Assembly (NCBI GenBank): GCA_005784505.1 | Contig: VCAZ01000105.1 | Span: forward strand, 88,501-152,500 | DNA: 64,000 bases | Reading direction: 5' to 3' | From: Bagarius yarrelli | Taxonomy: Eukaryota; Chordata; Actinopteri; Siluriformes; Sisoridae | Part shown: one piece after another, positions 22,297 to 33,775 of the stretch | Layout of the letters: each line of letters begins with the position of its first letter | Numbering within the stretch: the first letter of the stretch is position 1 | The notes under the pieces: generated by a model | Told to the model about the DNA's origin: nothing | Database searches by the model: none | Seen by the model: only the letters and a program-made list of their open reading frames with translations | Translations under genes and position numbers: made by a program

Positions 22297-23345
22297 ATAT
22301 AAAATAATATACAAGCGATAAAAAAAACTTTTTTAGTGAGTTTTCTTCTCAGTGTCTACCATCATGCTCTGCGATAACAAATCACATCCAGTAGGTGGCA
22401 TGTTAGACTAGAATATGAAAAAAACCCCACTGGAACCATGACAAATAGTAAACAAAAACGACATTCAGAAGCATTCGGAATAAATAAGTTCATAGGAATG
22501 CTTGGTACGACAGACTGGTGGTCATTCACAAGAGTATTAGGCATTAAGATGAACTCGGTTAAAAATATGCATTCATTCTGCTATTATAGATGAAATCTAT
22601 TTTTAATCACTTATATTTTGTTTTTTAGGATAAAACCAAACTTAAATATTTAAAATAAAAAATAAAGTGACAGGGTTTGATTTTGATTAGTCAGCAATTT
22701 ATCTGGCTTGTGCAGTTAGTTAAAACATAAGGTTCTAACAACGTCTTCGTCCCAGACAGAGACGGCCCATAAGAGAATGTAAGAGAATTTAGAGGCTGCT
22801 TAGGGTCCCAGTCGCAGTTTCTATTTATATATTATGTCAATGGTGATTTTAGAAAAAAGGAAATACAAAATGAAAAACAAAAACAAAGCAATCTTATGTC
22901 AATGGAACGAGTAAAAACATTGGTATGATGTAAGCAACACAGCTATAACAAATAAAATTGATAATGGGTGTGGGTATTGTATATCCTGTCTGAGGGGCCT
23001 GAGGGGTTCTGTTATCTAGAACAGTAGTAAATTCCAGTTCAGCTATTTTACAAAAATGTTTAAGGTTCCAATTTATCTTAAACTAATGGTATAAAACGTT
23101 GTAAAAACTTCACCTGGGCTTCTTAGGGAAATTCAGACATTCAATAAACTGTGTGCTTCCAACATTGAGGCAACAGACAAACGAATAGGAGTTCTGGAAA
23201 GATGTCCATAAACTTTTGGCCAACTATTGTATACCTTTATAAGTTTAATTTCATAGCTAAATGGTTATGAGTACTGATTAAAAGGTTGTGAGTTCAATTT
23301 TCCAGGATCACCAAGCTGACACTCTTCCCTGAGGAAAGTTCTAAA
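22297..23345. other. Intergenic, nothing firm recognised
   Basis: AT-rich. At about 23195-23230 a MITE-type end 'cataaacttttggccaacta' occurs, and at 23260-23330 there is a poor SINE-like fragment. No coding signal. Confidence 0.5.
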
Positions 23346-23350
23346 AGTAC

Positions 23351-23548
23351 AGCGGTGACTTGACTTATGAGTGTAATTCGTTCCCTGACGAAGCGAGAAA
23401 CTCAAATTACTTGTGTATCAAATCAGTTTTCCCATTAAAATGAATTAAAATGCCATTAACTCGTTCCTGGTACCCCAAAAAACAAGTAAAAACAATAAAT
23501 CAGCCAAGAGACGATTCGTATCTTCAAAACTCATTAGTTGGGACTTAT
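23351..23548 (+). mobile_element. MITE family M1, internally deleted copy
   Basis: Starts 'tacagcggtgacttgactta' and ends 'aaactcattagttgggactt', matching the two ends of the 48352-48854 copy with the middle missing. Confidence 0.7.
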
Positions 23549-23639
23549 TTTGAATGACCTTTTCCCGTTCTAATTGCTTACTTATTTTGCTGTTTCTTTC
23601 TTGGTGAACAATACTCTTGGTGGTGGGTATCACCTGATC

Positions 23640-24480
23640 ATCACTAAATAAACTGGACTTGAGGAAAAGAATTGTTTATGCTCACAAAGGAGTAGAAGGA
23701 TATACATGTTTATCACGTCAAAAACTGCTGCGAGAAATATTATCAACAAGTTTAAAGAGACCTACACAGTGGAGAACAAGACTGGCAGAGACAGGAAGCG
23801 AAAGATTTCAAAAGAAGAGGTTTTTAAAGACCCCAGAACAACTGCCAGGACACTAGTGAATGGGTTTGATGTATCAACGAAGACAGTCACTAGAGTATTG
23901 CACAGATATGAGCTGCGACGTTGCCGACCAAGAAAGACTCATACAAGATAGACTGAAGTTTGCTAAGAACAACCTGGGGGAAATAAAGCATACAGGAAAC
24001 ATGTCCTTTGTTCAGATGAGACAAAACTGAAGCTCTTTGGCCATAGAGGCATTGCCTATGTTTGGAGAAAGAAGGGAGAGGCGTTCAACCCAAAGAATAC
24101 CGTTACCACAGTGAAACATGGAGGTGGGAGTATAATATGGAGAAGCTTGAGAGATTCACTAAGGAGAAATAGGCTGTCACTCCTCAAAAGACATGTTTAA
24201 AACTTGATGAGAACTACAACAAATGACTACCAGCTGTTATCAAAAAATTGACTATTAATATCAGAGGGCTAATAATTTTGACCTGTATTTTTTTATTCTT
24301 GGTTATAATTTTGTTTCTGTTTGTATTACAAACACTCCAAGCTTTCTAAATAAACTGGTATGTTTAAAAGTGCTGTGTTAAAAAAAATCTTCTTTCCATT
24401 AAACAGCACTTGGGAATTATTTTAAAAATACTAAAAGATTTTATAGCGGGCTAATAATTTTGTCTTTAACTGATTAACAG
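23640..24480 (+). pseudogene. Tc1-like transposase remnant
   Basis: Forward-strand pieces read FKETYTVENKTGRDRKRKIS, then KDPRTTARTLVNGFDVSTKT and LHRYELRRCRPRKT, then DNA for 'LCSDETKLKLFGH' and 'VWRKKGEAFNPKNTVTTVK'. This is the HTH and first catalytic block of a Tc1 transposase. The downstream half is replaced by AT-rich sequence, with an end-like 'taataattttgtctttaact' at about 24450. Confidence 0.8.
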
Positions 24481-24489
24481 TTTCAGCAT

Positions 24490-24962
24490 CTTGCTGACTG
24501 AAAGAGTTTTGGGTACGATAGATGGAAAAAACGTAGGTGGAAAAAAGCCGTCTTTACCACTTTACCAATGTGATCATTGAATGAAAGACTGGAATCAGTG
24601 AGAACGGCAAGATTGCAGATGTTAGTAGAGGGCATTATCAGCTCATTATCCAGATCCATCTGCTGACCAAAAAGCTAGGATACAATAGCTTTAGAGCCAA
24701 TCGTAAGTATCTCAGTTTTATCAGAGTTGAATTTAGGATACTTTGCCTCCAGCCGAAGCTTAAGTTCCTTTATGCAGGCGGAGGAACAATGAGGTGAAAG
24801 GTCTGCTAAAATAAATCTGAATGTGGTCTGCAAAACAGTGGCATCTTAAAACCCATGGCATGTGATTATTTGTCTAATTGATAGCATATAAATGGTAAAA
24901 AGGAGAGGGCCCAAAACAGAACCTTGAGGTACACCAGAACTTATGGATTTGGTGGATGATTT
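24490..24962 (-). pseudogene. L2-like LINE RT fragment
   Basis: The reverse strand reads SSGVPQGSVLGPLLFTIYML, a stop, and then NSDKTEILTIGSKAIVS and VLTDSSLSFNDHIGKV. These are the conserved RT palm and post-palm blocks of fish L2 elements. Stop codons and loss of the YADD motif show it is dead. Confidence 0.85.
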
Positions 24963-26036
24963 GTGATTCTGATATTATAACAATTTTGTTTATTATTTTT
25001 GATTTAAGAGGATGAAATCTTGGAAGTTCTATAGCTCATTTAATTTGCAGGATAGTTGTTATAATGTTATAATGTAAAACAAGGCAGATTTGCACAATAC
25101 ATTTTTATTTAGAATAATCACAATCACACAATGAAAAAAGCAAAGTGACTGTGTTATAAGGCTCAATTTTAACTACTGCTCACAACATTTAAAATAATGA
25201 TAATGCATGGACAGATCAGTGTCAAATTCCCTTATTCAACTATTATTGTTTTAAATACACTGCAAATAATATTCCGAAATTCTGACATTTTCACAAAAAT
25301 AATTGCCGCAGCAAATATGGACTAGGATTTGTTTGCTTTCATTTCCATGACAGCAGCGCACACACACACACACTCACACAGACACACTATTGTTATTGTA
25401 ATTTCCAGACTAAATCTAGCATCATATTGCAAGCGGTAAAAGTCATCCGAAAGTGCGAAACTATCTGCTTGTGTAAATCCAGCACCGAATGACAGCATCA
25501 GCACTGAATTATTCTGTGATACGGTCGTTACTCACCCTGATAAAAGAATCTCATGTGATCCACAGTTACAGAAAGCTGAGCTGTTGAAATTGATTGAAAA
25601 ATGTGCTTTAGAGTGAAACCGAGACAAAAACTGCTCACCTGTGGCAACATTTTAGTTACTTCATTATTATTTAGTTATAACAAAGCGCTTTTCTTTCTTT
25701 CTTTTTCTTTCTTTCTTTCTTTCTTTCTACTAGACGAATCTGACCTGCTTTACCGGTAACATAATTTTCCATCAGCAGGGATTTACACAATAAACCAAAT
25801 TCCAATATTCCTCACTATTATAATAACTGTGTACAGCTGTCATTTTATCTTTACTTGGAACTTTACATAGAGTCGTTTATTCCTGGGCTTTAAACCATCC
25901 AAAAACATTAAATGGCCTCTGATACATTATCAAGATATTTTTTTAAATCCAGTCGATTAATCGGTTAAACCAGCTAATAACATCAAATAAATGCTTTTTA
26001 AACTCTACAGCACAGTGAATATCCAGGGTTAGTAAA
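24963..26036. other. Intergenic, microsatellites only
   Basis: (CA)n at 25358-25382 and (TTTC)n at 25690-25728. Otherwise nothing recognised. Confidence 0.55.
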
Positions 26037-26188
26037 TTATGGTCAGAGCGCGGGGTCAGATATGATACAGCGACCCTGGAGCAGGGAGGGGTTAAGAGTC
26101 TTGCTCAAGGACCCAACGGTGGCAGACTGGTCTTACTGGTCTTCCAATCAACATTTTAGCGCCTTAACCATTTAAGCCGTCACTGACC
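26037..26188 (-). repeat. SINE family B copy
   Basis: Contains 'gatatgatacagcgaccctg', 'ggagggg', 'ttaagagtcttgctcaagga' and 'gccttaaccatttaagccg'. Confidence 0.75.
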
Positions 26189-27210
26189 TCAAAAACATAA
26201 TTATAAAAATATTTGCACTGATAAGGATGCATTGTAATTTTAGGAAAAATAATAACCCTTAGGATACACAGCACAGGTGACAGGTTTGATCCTCAGATGC
26301 CTCTTTAATAATCACTGAACTAAAGGACATTGGAAAAGTCCACCTAAAGATGATATACTGATCATCAGTAAAGTTCATTCATCTTTAACCACTAACTCAC
26401 TTCCCAGTTCACCTGCAGTTTATCAAGCCCTCATTATTAATACATTAAAAGATAATTTAAACATTCTAACTAGGAGGTTCTCAAACTGTTTGATGGCAGA
26501 TGAGATAAACAGCCGTTTAAGAAAATAATCGTTTGTTTCCTTTGGAAAACAGTTAAATTTCCTGTATACTGAATCGACTTTTCATCTATCCGACCGTTTG
26601 GCCATTTGTTGTGTCTTTGAATTTTCTTGCTGGTAGGTATGTGGTAGCACCTGCTTGTCATTGAATGTAATGTTCTGTTAGTGGAAAATTAAGGTAATAA
26701 TTAGTCAACCTCAATAATTAAGAGGGGATTTTAGTTTTTATTTATTGTTCAGAGGGCTGCTATAAAGGGAGTCGGGCTGTATCCGACCCACAGTTTGGGG
26801 ACCCGTGTTCTAAACCTTCCTTAAGTGTTATTTCCATATCCTAACCAAGTGCTGCCAAAGTATAAGATCATTTAAGTGCTTTGTGCTTTTAAACAGCGTA
26901 CAGCCGAATTACGGTTCTGTAACCTGTCCTTGTTCAATGGCTTTGCTTCAAGTCAAAAGGCATGTGCTCAAAATTACACATTTACTTACTATTCCAGTTA
27001 CAGTTTTCTGTGCTATAGTTTTTTCCTCCATCATTAAATTATCTCCAGCTTCAGTTTAAGAAACTAAATTATTACTAATTTAACTGCTATATTTTTTTTG
27101 CAGTTCTGTATTTGTTGTGCTTTTTGTTGCAATTAACTAAAAATAACTTTTTATGCTTTCATATCATTTCTGTCCAACCATCTGAGTATAAAAGTGCACA
27201 TAACAAACGC
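26189..27210. other. Intergenic / KBTBD11 downstream region
   Basis: A transposon-end-like stretch lies at 26755-26815 ('acccacagtttggggacccg'). A minus-strand AATAAA at 26746-26741 could end a KBTBD11 transcript with a 3' UTR of about 730 nt. This is inference only. Confidence 0.4.
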
Positions 27211-27216
27211 ATCCAG

Positions 27217-27218
<2 letters not shown>

Positions 27219-27289
<71 letters not shown>
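27219..27289. repeat. (TA)n microsatellite with CA tail
   Basis: About 58 bp of nearly pure TA broken once, followed by (CA)n. Located about 180 bp downstream of the KBTBD11 stop. Confidence 0.95.
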
Positions 27290-27472
27290 TACATAATAAG
27301 AGTAATGTCTCTGTGCCACAATATTTAAAGAAAGGAGCTGTCCTCTCAAGGCGTCCTATGGTTGTTAATCCACCATGCAAAGACAAAACATTCCTGTCGC
27401 AAGCAGTTTAACCTGGCAAGAAAATAAAGCTTTTTGTTTTTGTAATCGCTGACCATGCTTTACAGTCCCTTC

Positions 27473-29461
27473 TCACGCATTTCGATCACTCCTGTCTGGC
27501 AAAGTCAAAACAAAAGGGAATAACACTCCTTTAGACTCCATGGGAGCTTTGAGAGGTTCCTCTGCAAACCGAGCACCTTCTTCCTCCACGATAAATTGCA
27601 AAGTCTGGTTCTTGTTGACGCAAAAGATACTGTTTCCAATCACGCCGCACCTGAATGGCAGCGGGCTCCCTTCCTGACAGGAAGCACAGTCCTGCCACAT
27701 CTTGACTATGGTGTTGTACTTGAACACGTTGATGCCTTGCTCACGGTTGACATCGAACCGGTAGATGAAGCTCTTCAGGGCGACCATGTCAGTGGATTTC
27801 TTTCTGCTGTTGTTATAAGGACATTCTTGCCACTCATCTCTCTTGGGGTCGTACTTCAAAAGGCGGTAGAATAGAGTTCCTCCTGATACGTATAGCTCCC
27901 CGTTGCAGGTGGTAGCTTCATGAGCGACTGCAAATGCACCTTTGGGTAGCGGAGCCACGTTGGTCCAACGGTCCATACGAGGGTCATACTTTTCCACTGT
28001 GAAAAGACATTCTCCACCAATGGCATACAAAAAGCCATCCATGGACACTAATTTGAGTTGGGACCTCGCTTGGTTCATGGGCCGTATCTCGTTCCAGCGG
28101 TCTGTTATGGGATTGTAGCAGAAGACTTTGTCTGATGCCTTTCCTTTCTCCCCATATCCTCGGATTCCACCTGCAACAAACAAGTAGTTATACATGCAAC
28201 AGATGCCACAGCCCTTAGTATTAATATCCTCTGGCATTATGGTCAAGGTGTGCCAATCCTTGGTATTCTCATTGTAGTAGTAAATCATGTGGTTGTCGTC
28301 AAATGAGGTGACAGAGAGGGGGCTCTGTGGCCTGCTGTTTCCCCTGCTAGGGGGTCTACTACCCACTCTTTCAAAAACATCATTGATCTCAGCCACCATC
28401 AGGCACTTGCATCCCTCCATACGATTTCTTAAAACCAGGTCCCGCTCTGAGCCTGTCAGACGCCCGTAAACGGCCGGATCTTTCAGCACCTGCAGGAAGT
28501 TGTCGCTCATGAAACGATATGCCGTCTCCTTCAGTTCACTTAGTCGCTGCTTCTTAGCGATGCTTAGAATCTCGTAGCAGTTCTGCGTTGTGAGCTGGAC
28601 AGACATGGCATCTATCGCTGCCTGCACGGCACACGGTATCTGTAGGATTTTTGCACCGGTCACAACATCCACAACGTTATCCTTGTTCACATTTATGTTG
28701 GAGGTATAAACGTAATCGATCAGGACAGACAATGTTTTGTAGCTTACACCTTTTATTTTCAAAATATCTCGAGAAAGCCTCGCTTTAAAGTAGTCACTTT
28801 TATCAGCCAGGACAGATTTATGGACTTGGACCTTCTGCCTTCCTACTTCAATCACCAAATCGGGCTTTTCTCTAAGGGAGACAGAATTTTCTAACTGGTT
28901 ATCGCTGTGCTTTGTTTCATGTGTGATGTGTCCATGTGCAGCTCCCAGTGCTTGTTCTAATGATCTGCTTTCCTTTGAGTCAGAAAAAGAGTCTTGAGAA
29001 AGAGAGGACATGTTACTGATGACGCTTGGACTCCTCATGACTTTGGCCTCATGAACATTAGATTTAGGCATTTCCCCTCTGGTTTCGAACCTCATACCAG
29101 TTAAAGGTTTCTCAGATGTGCTTCCATTCGCCTCCTCTTTCACTCCATTTTTGCCCAAGGACTCGCTCTGCTTCTTAACACTACTATCCATGGGTTGAAC
29201 CTGATCTTGAAACCCACTGTCACTGGAATTTCCATCTGGCAGATAGTCTCCCGAACTTATGCAGCCTTTTCCCAGATTTCCAGTCTCTTCTACATTCCCA
29301 GACTCCAAATTTTCCCAGGATTTTGGCAGTATTCCTGTGTCAGAACCAGACACACTATCATCTCGTGGAATATCCTTGTGGGTAACGATAGGCGGTTCAG
29401 TGTCCTCTTGATCTGCAGCGTGAAATATGACGTCTGCTTTTATAGTGAACATGTTATTCAT
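27473..29461 (-). CDS. kbtbd11: Kelch repeat and BTB domain-containing protein 11
   Basis: A single uninterrupted frame of 662 residues, close to the 623 of human KBTBD11, which is also encoded in one exon. Residues 1-190 are a low-complexity acidic/Ser-rich N-terminus. The BTB domain is at about 199-290 (PDLVIEVGRQKVQVHKSVLA onward), BACK at about 291-365, a Pro/Ser/Arg linker at 367-383, and kelch blades at about 390-600 (YLFVAGG, LYAIGG, LYVSGG). The stretch from AVAHEATTCNGELYVSGG to LLKYDPKRDEWQECP is the KBTBD11 signature. By family, BTB-kelch proteins bind cullin-3 and present substrates for ubiquitination; the substrate here is unknown. Two nearby ATGs exist (29461 and 29452). The second has the better context (A at -3), so the true start may be nine bases in. 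It lies downstream of ARHGEF10 on the same strand, as in human 8p23.3. Confidence 0.95.
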   Translation of the reverse strand: MNNMFTIKADVIFHAADQEDTEPPIVTHKDIPRDDSVSGSDTGILPKSWENLESGNVEETGNLGKGCISSGDYLPDGNSSDSGFQDQVQPMDSSVKKQSESLGKNGVKEEANGSTSEKPLTGMRFETRGEMPKSNVHEAKVMRSPSVISNMSSLSQDSFSDSKESRSLEQALGAAHGHITHETKHSDNQLENSVSLREKPDLVIEVGRQKVQVHKSVLADKSDYFKARLSRDILKIKGVSYKTLSVLIDYVYTSNINVNKDNVVDVVTGAKILQIPCAVQAAIDAMSVQLTTQNCYEILSIAKKQRLSELKETAYRFMSDNFLQVLKDPAVYGRLTGSERDLVLRNRMEGCKCLMVAEINDVFERVGSRPPSRGNSRPQSPLSVTSFDDNHMIYYYNENTKDWHTLTIMPEDINTKGCGICCMYNYLFVAGGIRGYGEKGKASDKVFCYNPITDRWNEIRPMNQARSQLKLVSMDGFLYAIGGECLFTVEKYDPRMDRWTNVAPLPKGAFAVAHEATTCNGELYVSGGTLFYRLLKYDPKRDEWQECPYNNSRKKSTDMVALKSFIYRFDVNREQGINVFKYNTIVKMWQDCASCQEGSPLPFRCGVIGNSIFCVNKNQTLQFIVEEEGARFAEEPLKAPMESKGVLFPFVLTLPDRSDRNA

Positions 29462-29532
29462 CTTTTTTAAAGTGCACAGTGAAAGAACAAAGAAAAATAA
29501 GTGTCAAAATTTAGCAATGGCCATCTTTGGTT

Positions 29533-29576
29533 AACTCGGGGTTAGGGTTAGGGTTAGGGTTAGGGTTTTCCGAGTT
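29533..29576. repeat. Short telomere-type repeat inside an inverted repeat
   Basis: Four-plus copies of GGGTTA lie between AACTCGG (29533-29539) and CCGAGTT (29570-29576), a perfect 7-bp inverted pair. The block is 72 bp upstream of the KBTBD11 ATG. It would be (CCCTAA)n flanked by a stem in the KBTBD11 5' UTR, or part of its promoter. Confidence 0.85.
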
Positions 29577-30110
29577 TGCGGCTGATAGACGTCCGTTAAT
29601 TACTCAGGATTGAGATGTATGTTTTCCAGAGGCCGCATTTTTAATTGGACTGCCTCAGCAGAGCAGTGTCCTTCTTTTAATTTGCAAACTCCTCATATGA
29701 AGCCATTAATTCCAACTTGTCGATAACAAGTCCTCTGGGTCACCCTGTCATTTACTGCGTTTATTCGGTAGACAGTCCGGCTTTTAACCTGCATTAACAC
29801 AAAAACAAGAGGTTATTTATAGCGTTTTATTTCCCAGTACCCAGGACCTCTACAGTAATATGAGAGGTGTGTATGAGATGTGAGAGATGTACAACAGAAA
29901 AACCTCATCATGTAGAAGATGCCGTTACTTGTCAATAAGCAATTAGATGTTTTTTTCCTCTCAGACATTTCATATAATGAAAATCCTATCCATTATTTTT
30001 TACAATCTTACCACATAAATTCAAGTTAAATTGTTTTATATTATGTTTCTTCAAGAACATTAAGTGATGCATGAACACAGAAATATTTTTGAAAATATGA
30101 TCGTCCAGAC
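29577..30110. other. KBTBD11 upstream region
   Basis: No promoter motif can be called with confidence. The sequence is AT-rich and no coding frame is present. Confidence 0.4.
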
Positions 30111-30225
30111 ACGGTGGATGTGATTTTGCCAAGAAGGATGTGATCCTGGATCAATATTTCAATCAACCAATCAATACCATCTGATGTCATAAGTATGTGT
30201 CAATTAAATCTGCCTTTTTTGAATC
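30111..30225 (+). repeat. Local repeat R1, copy a
   Basis: Carries 'gtggatgtgattttgccaag', 'tcaaccaatcaataccatct' and 'gatgtcataagtatgtgtca'. It is repeated at 30321-30440 and, inverted, at 30776-30898. Confidence 0.8.
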
Positions 30226-30320
30226 TTTTCCTTAAAATGTAATATTATTAATGTATTTATAAATTAAAATTTTGAATGACATAGAATACATTACATGCTG
30301 TACTGAACAATTGTATCCAA

Positions 30321-30440
30321 CATGTGGAGGTGATTTTGCCAAGTAGGATGTGATTATTAATGTCCTTTATTAAGCCTGGATCATGGACCGATCATAACCA
30401 TCTCATGTCATCAGCGTGTGTCGACCAAACCCGCCTTAAT
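30321..30440 (+). repeat. Local repeat R1, copy b
   Basis: Direct copy of 30111-30225, with 'tgattttgccaagtaggatg', 'gatcataaccatctcatgtc' and 'atcagcgtgtgtcgaccaaa'. Confidence 0.8.
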
Positions 30441-30775
30441 TTCTTTTATCTTTTCTGTACTAAACAACTGCATACAGCATGAATGTGTGTGAGAATTTCC
30501 CCTTTAGCAGTGATACCGGGTTCTACAGGTCCACCGTTTCAGAACATTTTACACTTAATTGTTCATTAGTGATTGCTTATGATTCGCTGAATAAATTCAT
30601 TCATGTTTATTTTGGATTATTATAATAATAAATACAGTCTAAATTCACTAATGTTGTTTCCTGATTATTATTAATTATAGTAATAAAGTTAATAGTTTAA
30701 GGTTGTGATTTAATGTTAATCCAGGAATCGTCAGTATCAGTAAATTGGTCCAGAATCAATGAATTTTTGAAAATG

Positions 30776-30898
30776 AGGCGGGTTTAATCGACACACACTG
30801 ATGACATCCGATGGTTGTGATTGGTTGATTAAAATGTTGATTCAGGATCACATCCATATTTGGCAAAATCAGGTCCACCTTTCAGACGTATCCACCAT
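30776..30898 (-). repeat. Local repeat R1, copy c (inverted)
   Basis: Reverse complement of copy b: 'aggcgggtttaatcgacaca' to 'ggcaaaatcaggtccacc'. Copies b and c enclose about 335 bp and could form a foldback structure, suggesting a foldback-type transposable element. Confidence 0.8.
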
Positions 30899-31282
30899 TT
30901 ACAACTATTCATTAGAACTCAGTTATTTTCTCTAAATTCTGTAAAATGTCTGATTTCCAACGGATCAAATTGTAAAAAAAAAAAAAAAAAAGATTTTAAC
31001 ATCCAATATTTTGTCTTATTATTAGCCAAAAATGTTAAATAAGTCAGCCGATAAGTGCACGAAACAGATTAAACAGTAAGCGTGAATAAATATTGCAGTG
31101 AACAGGAATTTATAGGTTACAGATTTTTACACTTTTCTGACGTGCTGACCAAACAAATCGTTGCCTAATTAACCAGTAACCACTTTTATAAATCTACTTT
31201 ATTTATGTGCAACCCGCAGAAAAGTTTTTTTTATATTTAGAGTCTTTGGAACAGTTGTGATTAGTGGGACTGTCACGATTAT

Positions 31283-31520
31283 GAGTCGACTCTTATCTAT
31301 TAACGATAGCCTGACTGCAGAGCATGCGCAGTTCTCATAACCGCGCTGTCAGCTCGAAGCGAGAAAATAAAGGAAAATATATATATATAAAATAAAATAA
31401 ATAAGATGAGAGAGAGAGAGAGAGAGATGAGCAAATGAGAGATAGACAAAGAGAAAAAGGAGAGGAAATAAAAAGAAAGAAGCATCAACATTAACATTAA
31501 AATGGCAGTTTGAATAAAAT
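31283..31520 (+). repeat. Direct repeat R2, copy 1
   Basis: Runs from 'gagtcgactcttatctatta' to 'catcaacattaacattaaaa' plus 'tggcagtttgaataaaatc'. A near-identical copy starts at 32792. The copies differ mainly in the length of internal (TA)n and (GA)n runs. Confidence 0.9.
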
Positions 31521-32070
31521 CGAATTTGGGAGACGATTAATTTTCAGAGAAATAATTGCAATTATGACGATTAATTGTTTGTTTTAAGGTTAAAAAAAGC
31601 AACTGAAAGTATTTTATAATCGCTCCAATTTGTGCCTTATTAACGCTGTAAATATTTTATGAGAGATAAATAGTATTTAAGGTAATTTATATTTGGTGTC
31701 CTGTCAGTGGCGTTTATCTGTTTAGAAACATATAAATTAATCCCTGTTCTTTGCAGTTGCATTATGGGATGTTAGCATGAGTTGCACTGGTGATGTTGCG
31801 TTATTGAAGCGGTGCTTGGAGCGTCAGGAAACCCAGACGCTCCGACTTTCACATCACGCTGCTCCACTCACTCACTTACTCTGGCTGAAAGTAGGGGGCT
31901 GCAGGTACTACAGCTCCCCCTAAAGGCTAATAAAAGTGCGCAGTAATTGCGGTTGGATTTAACGATCTCAGTTAGGTAAAATAAATGCGATCGTACGATT
32001 ATTTAATAATTTTTACAGCCTTAGTTGTGATGAATCAAACAATTCAGATTATATAAAGTCTGTGCTAATT

Positions 32071-32136
<66 letters not shown>

Positions 32137-32225
32137 CAGAAATTGATGTACATCCATATGTACATATTTTTTAACAAAAAACCCCTTTACTGGAATTGTG
32201 TTGTTTAGATAAATGTTTGGTTTAA
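31521..32225. mobile_element. hAT-like non-autonomous element, probable
   Basis: 'gacgattaattttcagagaa' and 'tatgacgattaattgtttgt' near the left, and 'gcgatcgtacgattatttaa' near 31990, resemble the CGATTAAT-rich ends of fish hAT elements. No transposase frame. A (TA)n run lies at 32074-32132. Confidence 0.45.
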
Positions 32226-32275
32226 AGAGTCGACTCTATTATTACTGATATGTGTGTCCTCTTGAGTTGATTAGG

Positions 32276-32424
32276 TAGGGACGTGGTAGCTCAGTGGTCA
32301 GTGTTAGAAAGTCAATCAGAAGATCATGGGTTTAATTCCGAGGGCCACCATGCTGCGACTCAAGAACCTCAACCCTTAACGTAATTCACTCTGAATAATG
32401 GTGTCTACCAAATATTAAAGTATT
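32276..32424 (+). repeat. SINE family A copy
   Basis: 'gtggtagctcagtggtcagt', 'tcatgggtttaattccgagg' and 'caacccttaacgtaattcac'. Diverged and lacking part of the tail. Confidence 0.7.
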
Positions 32425-32791
32425 AATTAGTTACATAGTAAACGCCAAATAATAATGAATTGTGAGTCAGAAGGTCACATTATGAAAGCACATGTTGCCA
32501 ACATTTACAAAAAGAACATAGTATCACAATTACACACACACAAAAAGAAACGAGTCTCAACTGGAAACTCGAGTCGGCGCATGTTGTTCATGTAAAAGAC
32601 TCGATTCAAAGAGTCGAAGCTGTTATTAATGACACGTGTGCCCTTTTGCATTGATTAATAAACATCGTAACACTAAACAGTTATACATTTTCATTCCAAA
32701 AGTCACGTGATGACAGTTTATCAACCAGGAAAGAGTCTAAACTAGGAATTCGAATCGGTTTCCGAAGTTTATGTAAAAGATTTGATTCAAA

Positions 32792-32917
32792 GAGTCGACT
32801 CTTATCTATTAACGATAGCCTGACTGCAGAGCATGCGCAGTTCTCATAACCGCGCTGTCAGCTCGAAGCGAGAAAATAAAGGAAAAAATATATATATATA
32901 TATATAAATAATAAATA

Positions 32918-32978
<61 letters not shown>

Positions 32979-33069
32979 GCAAATGAGAGATAGACAAAGA
33001 GAAAAAGGAGAGGAAATAAAAAGAAAGAAGCATCAACATTAACATTAAAATGGCAGTTTGAATAAAATC
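32792..33069 (+). repeat. Direct repeat R2, copy 2
   Basis: Copy of 31283-31520 expanded to 278 bp by a longer GA microsatellite (32918-32975). Two weaker 'aaagagtcga' starts at 32226 and 32608 suggest older, diverged units of the same series. Confidence 0.9.
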
Positions 33070-33690
33070 TCTATAGATTCTTTATAAATTCCTTTAGTCT
33101 ATTCGAGAAAATAAACCAATGGGGACAATAAATACTCACGTGATTTTCATGTCCTCTTTAATGCTGCTTATATAAGACACGCAGGTGATCAGGTCCTCTG
33201 GTGTCCAGGTGAAATCCCAGCTTGTTTACGATGGATCTCTCTTCACTCCAGGATCGATCAGATTCCTAAATCCACCCGATCGCTGATCCTGTCCTGACCT
33301 GTTTACCTGTTACATCTTCATCCGCCCCATTTCTCACGACTAAAATCTCTCCGTTCTGGTTGTACCTGTAAACGCCATTAATCTGCTTTAATCCGTTAAA
33401 ACATCTGGATGTCGGAATGAGGAGCAGCAGCAGCAGCTGTTCGGAAGCAGTGGATGGATTCAGGCTTCTCTGTTAGATATCAGTGGAGATCTGGATGAAA
33501 CCGCACCCCTTTTTGTGTGTTAACCCTACACACCAAATCCACCAACACACTAATCTGATGCAGCACACACACACACACACACACACAGAGACACAAAAAG
33601 AGCGAGCTATGGAAAGCCAACAGTGACGAAATTTCTGTAACGGTATGATTGACCAAGCGGGTCAAAACGTCTGGATTTTTATTATTTTCT
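33070..33690. other. Possible distal promoter or 5' exon region of KBTBD11, unproven
   Basis: This is a less AT-rich island in an AT-rich region, with 'gcagcagcagcagc' at about 33424-33438 and a (CA)n at 33565-33587. On the minus strand 'gatgtaacag|gtaaac' (near 33310) resembles a splice donor. Since mammalian KBTBD11 has an upstream non-coding exon, one could lie here, but nothing in the sequence proves it. Confidence 0.25.
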
Positions 33691-33691
33691 T

Positions 33692-33775
33692 GGTGGTGGT
33701 GGGTCTTCCTGGTCTTTAGATCAACAACTCAGGCTGGTGGTAGCGGGGCTTGAACCCTGATCTTCCAGGGTTAAT
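33692..33775 (-). repeat. SINE family B fragment
   Basis: 'gtcttcctggtctttagatc' and 'aacaactcaggctggtggta' match the 9112-9260 copy. Confidence 0.65.

Noticed and set aside
28287..28469. Plus-strand frames across KBTBD11
   Set aside because: They are antisense to a long, conserved coding exon with recognisable BTB and kelch domains.
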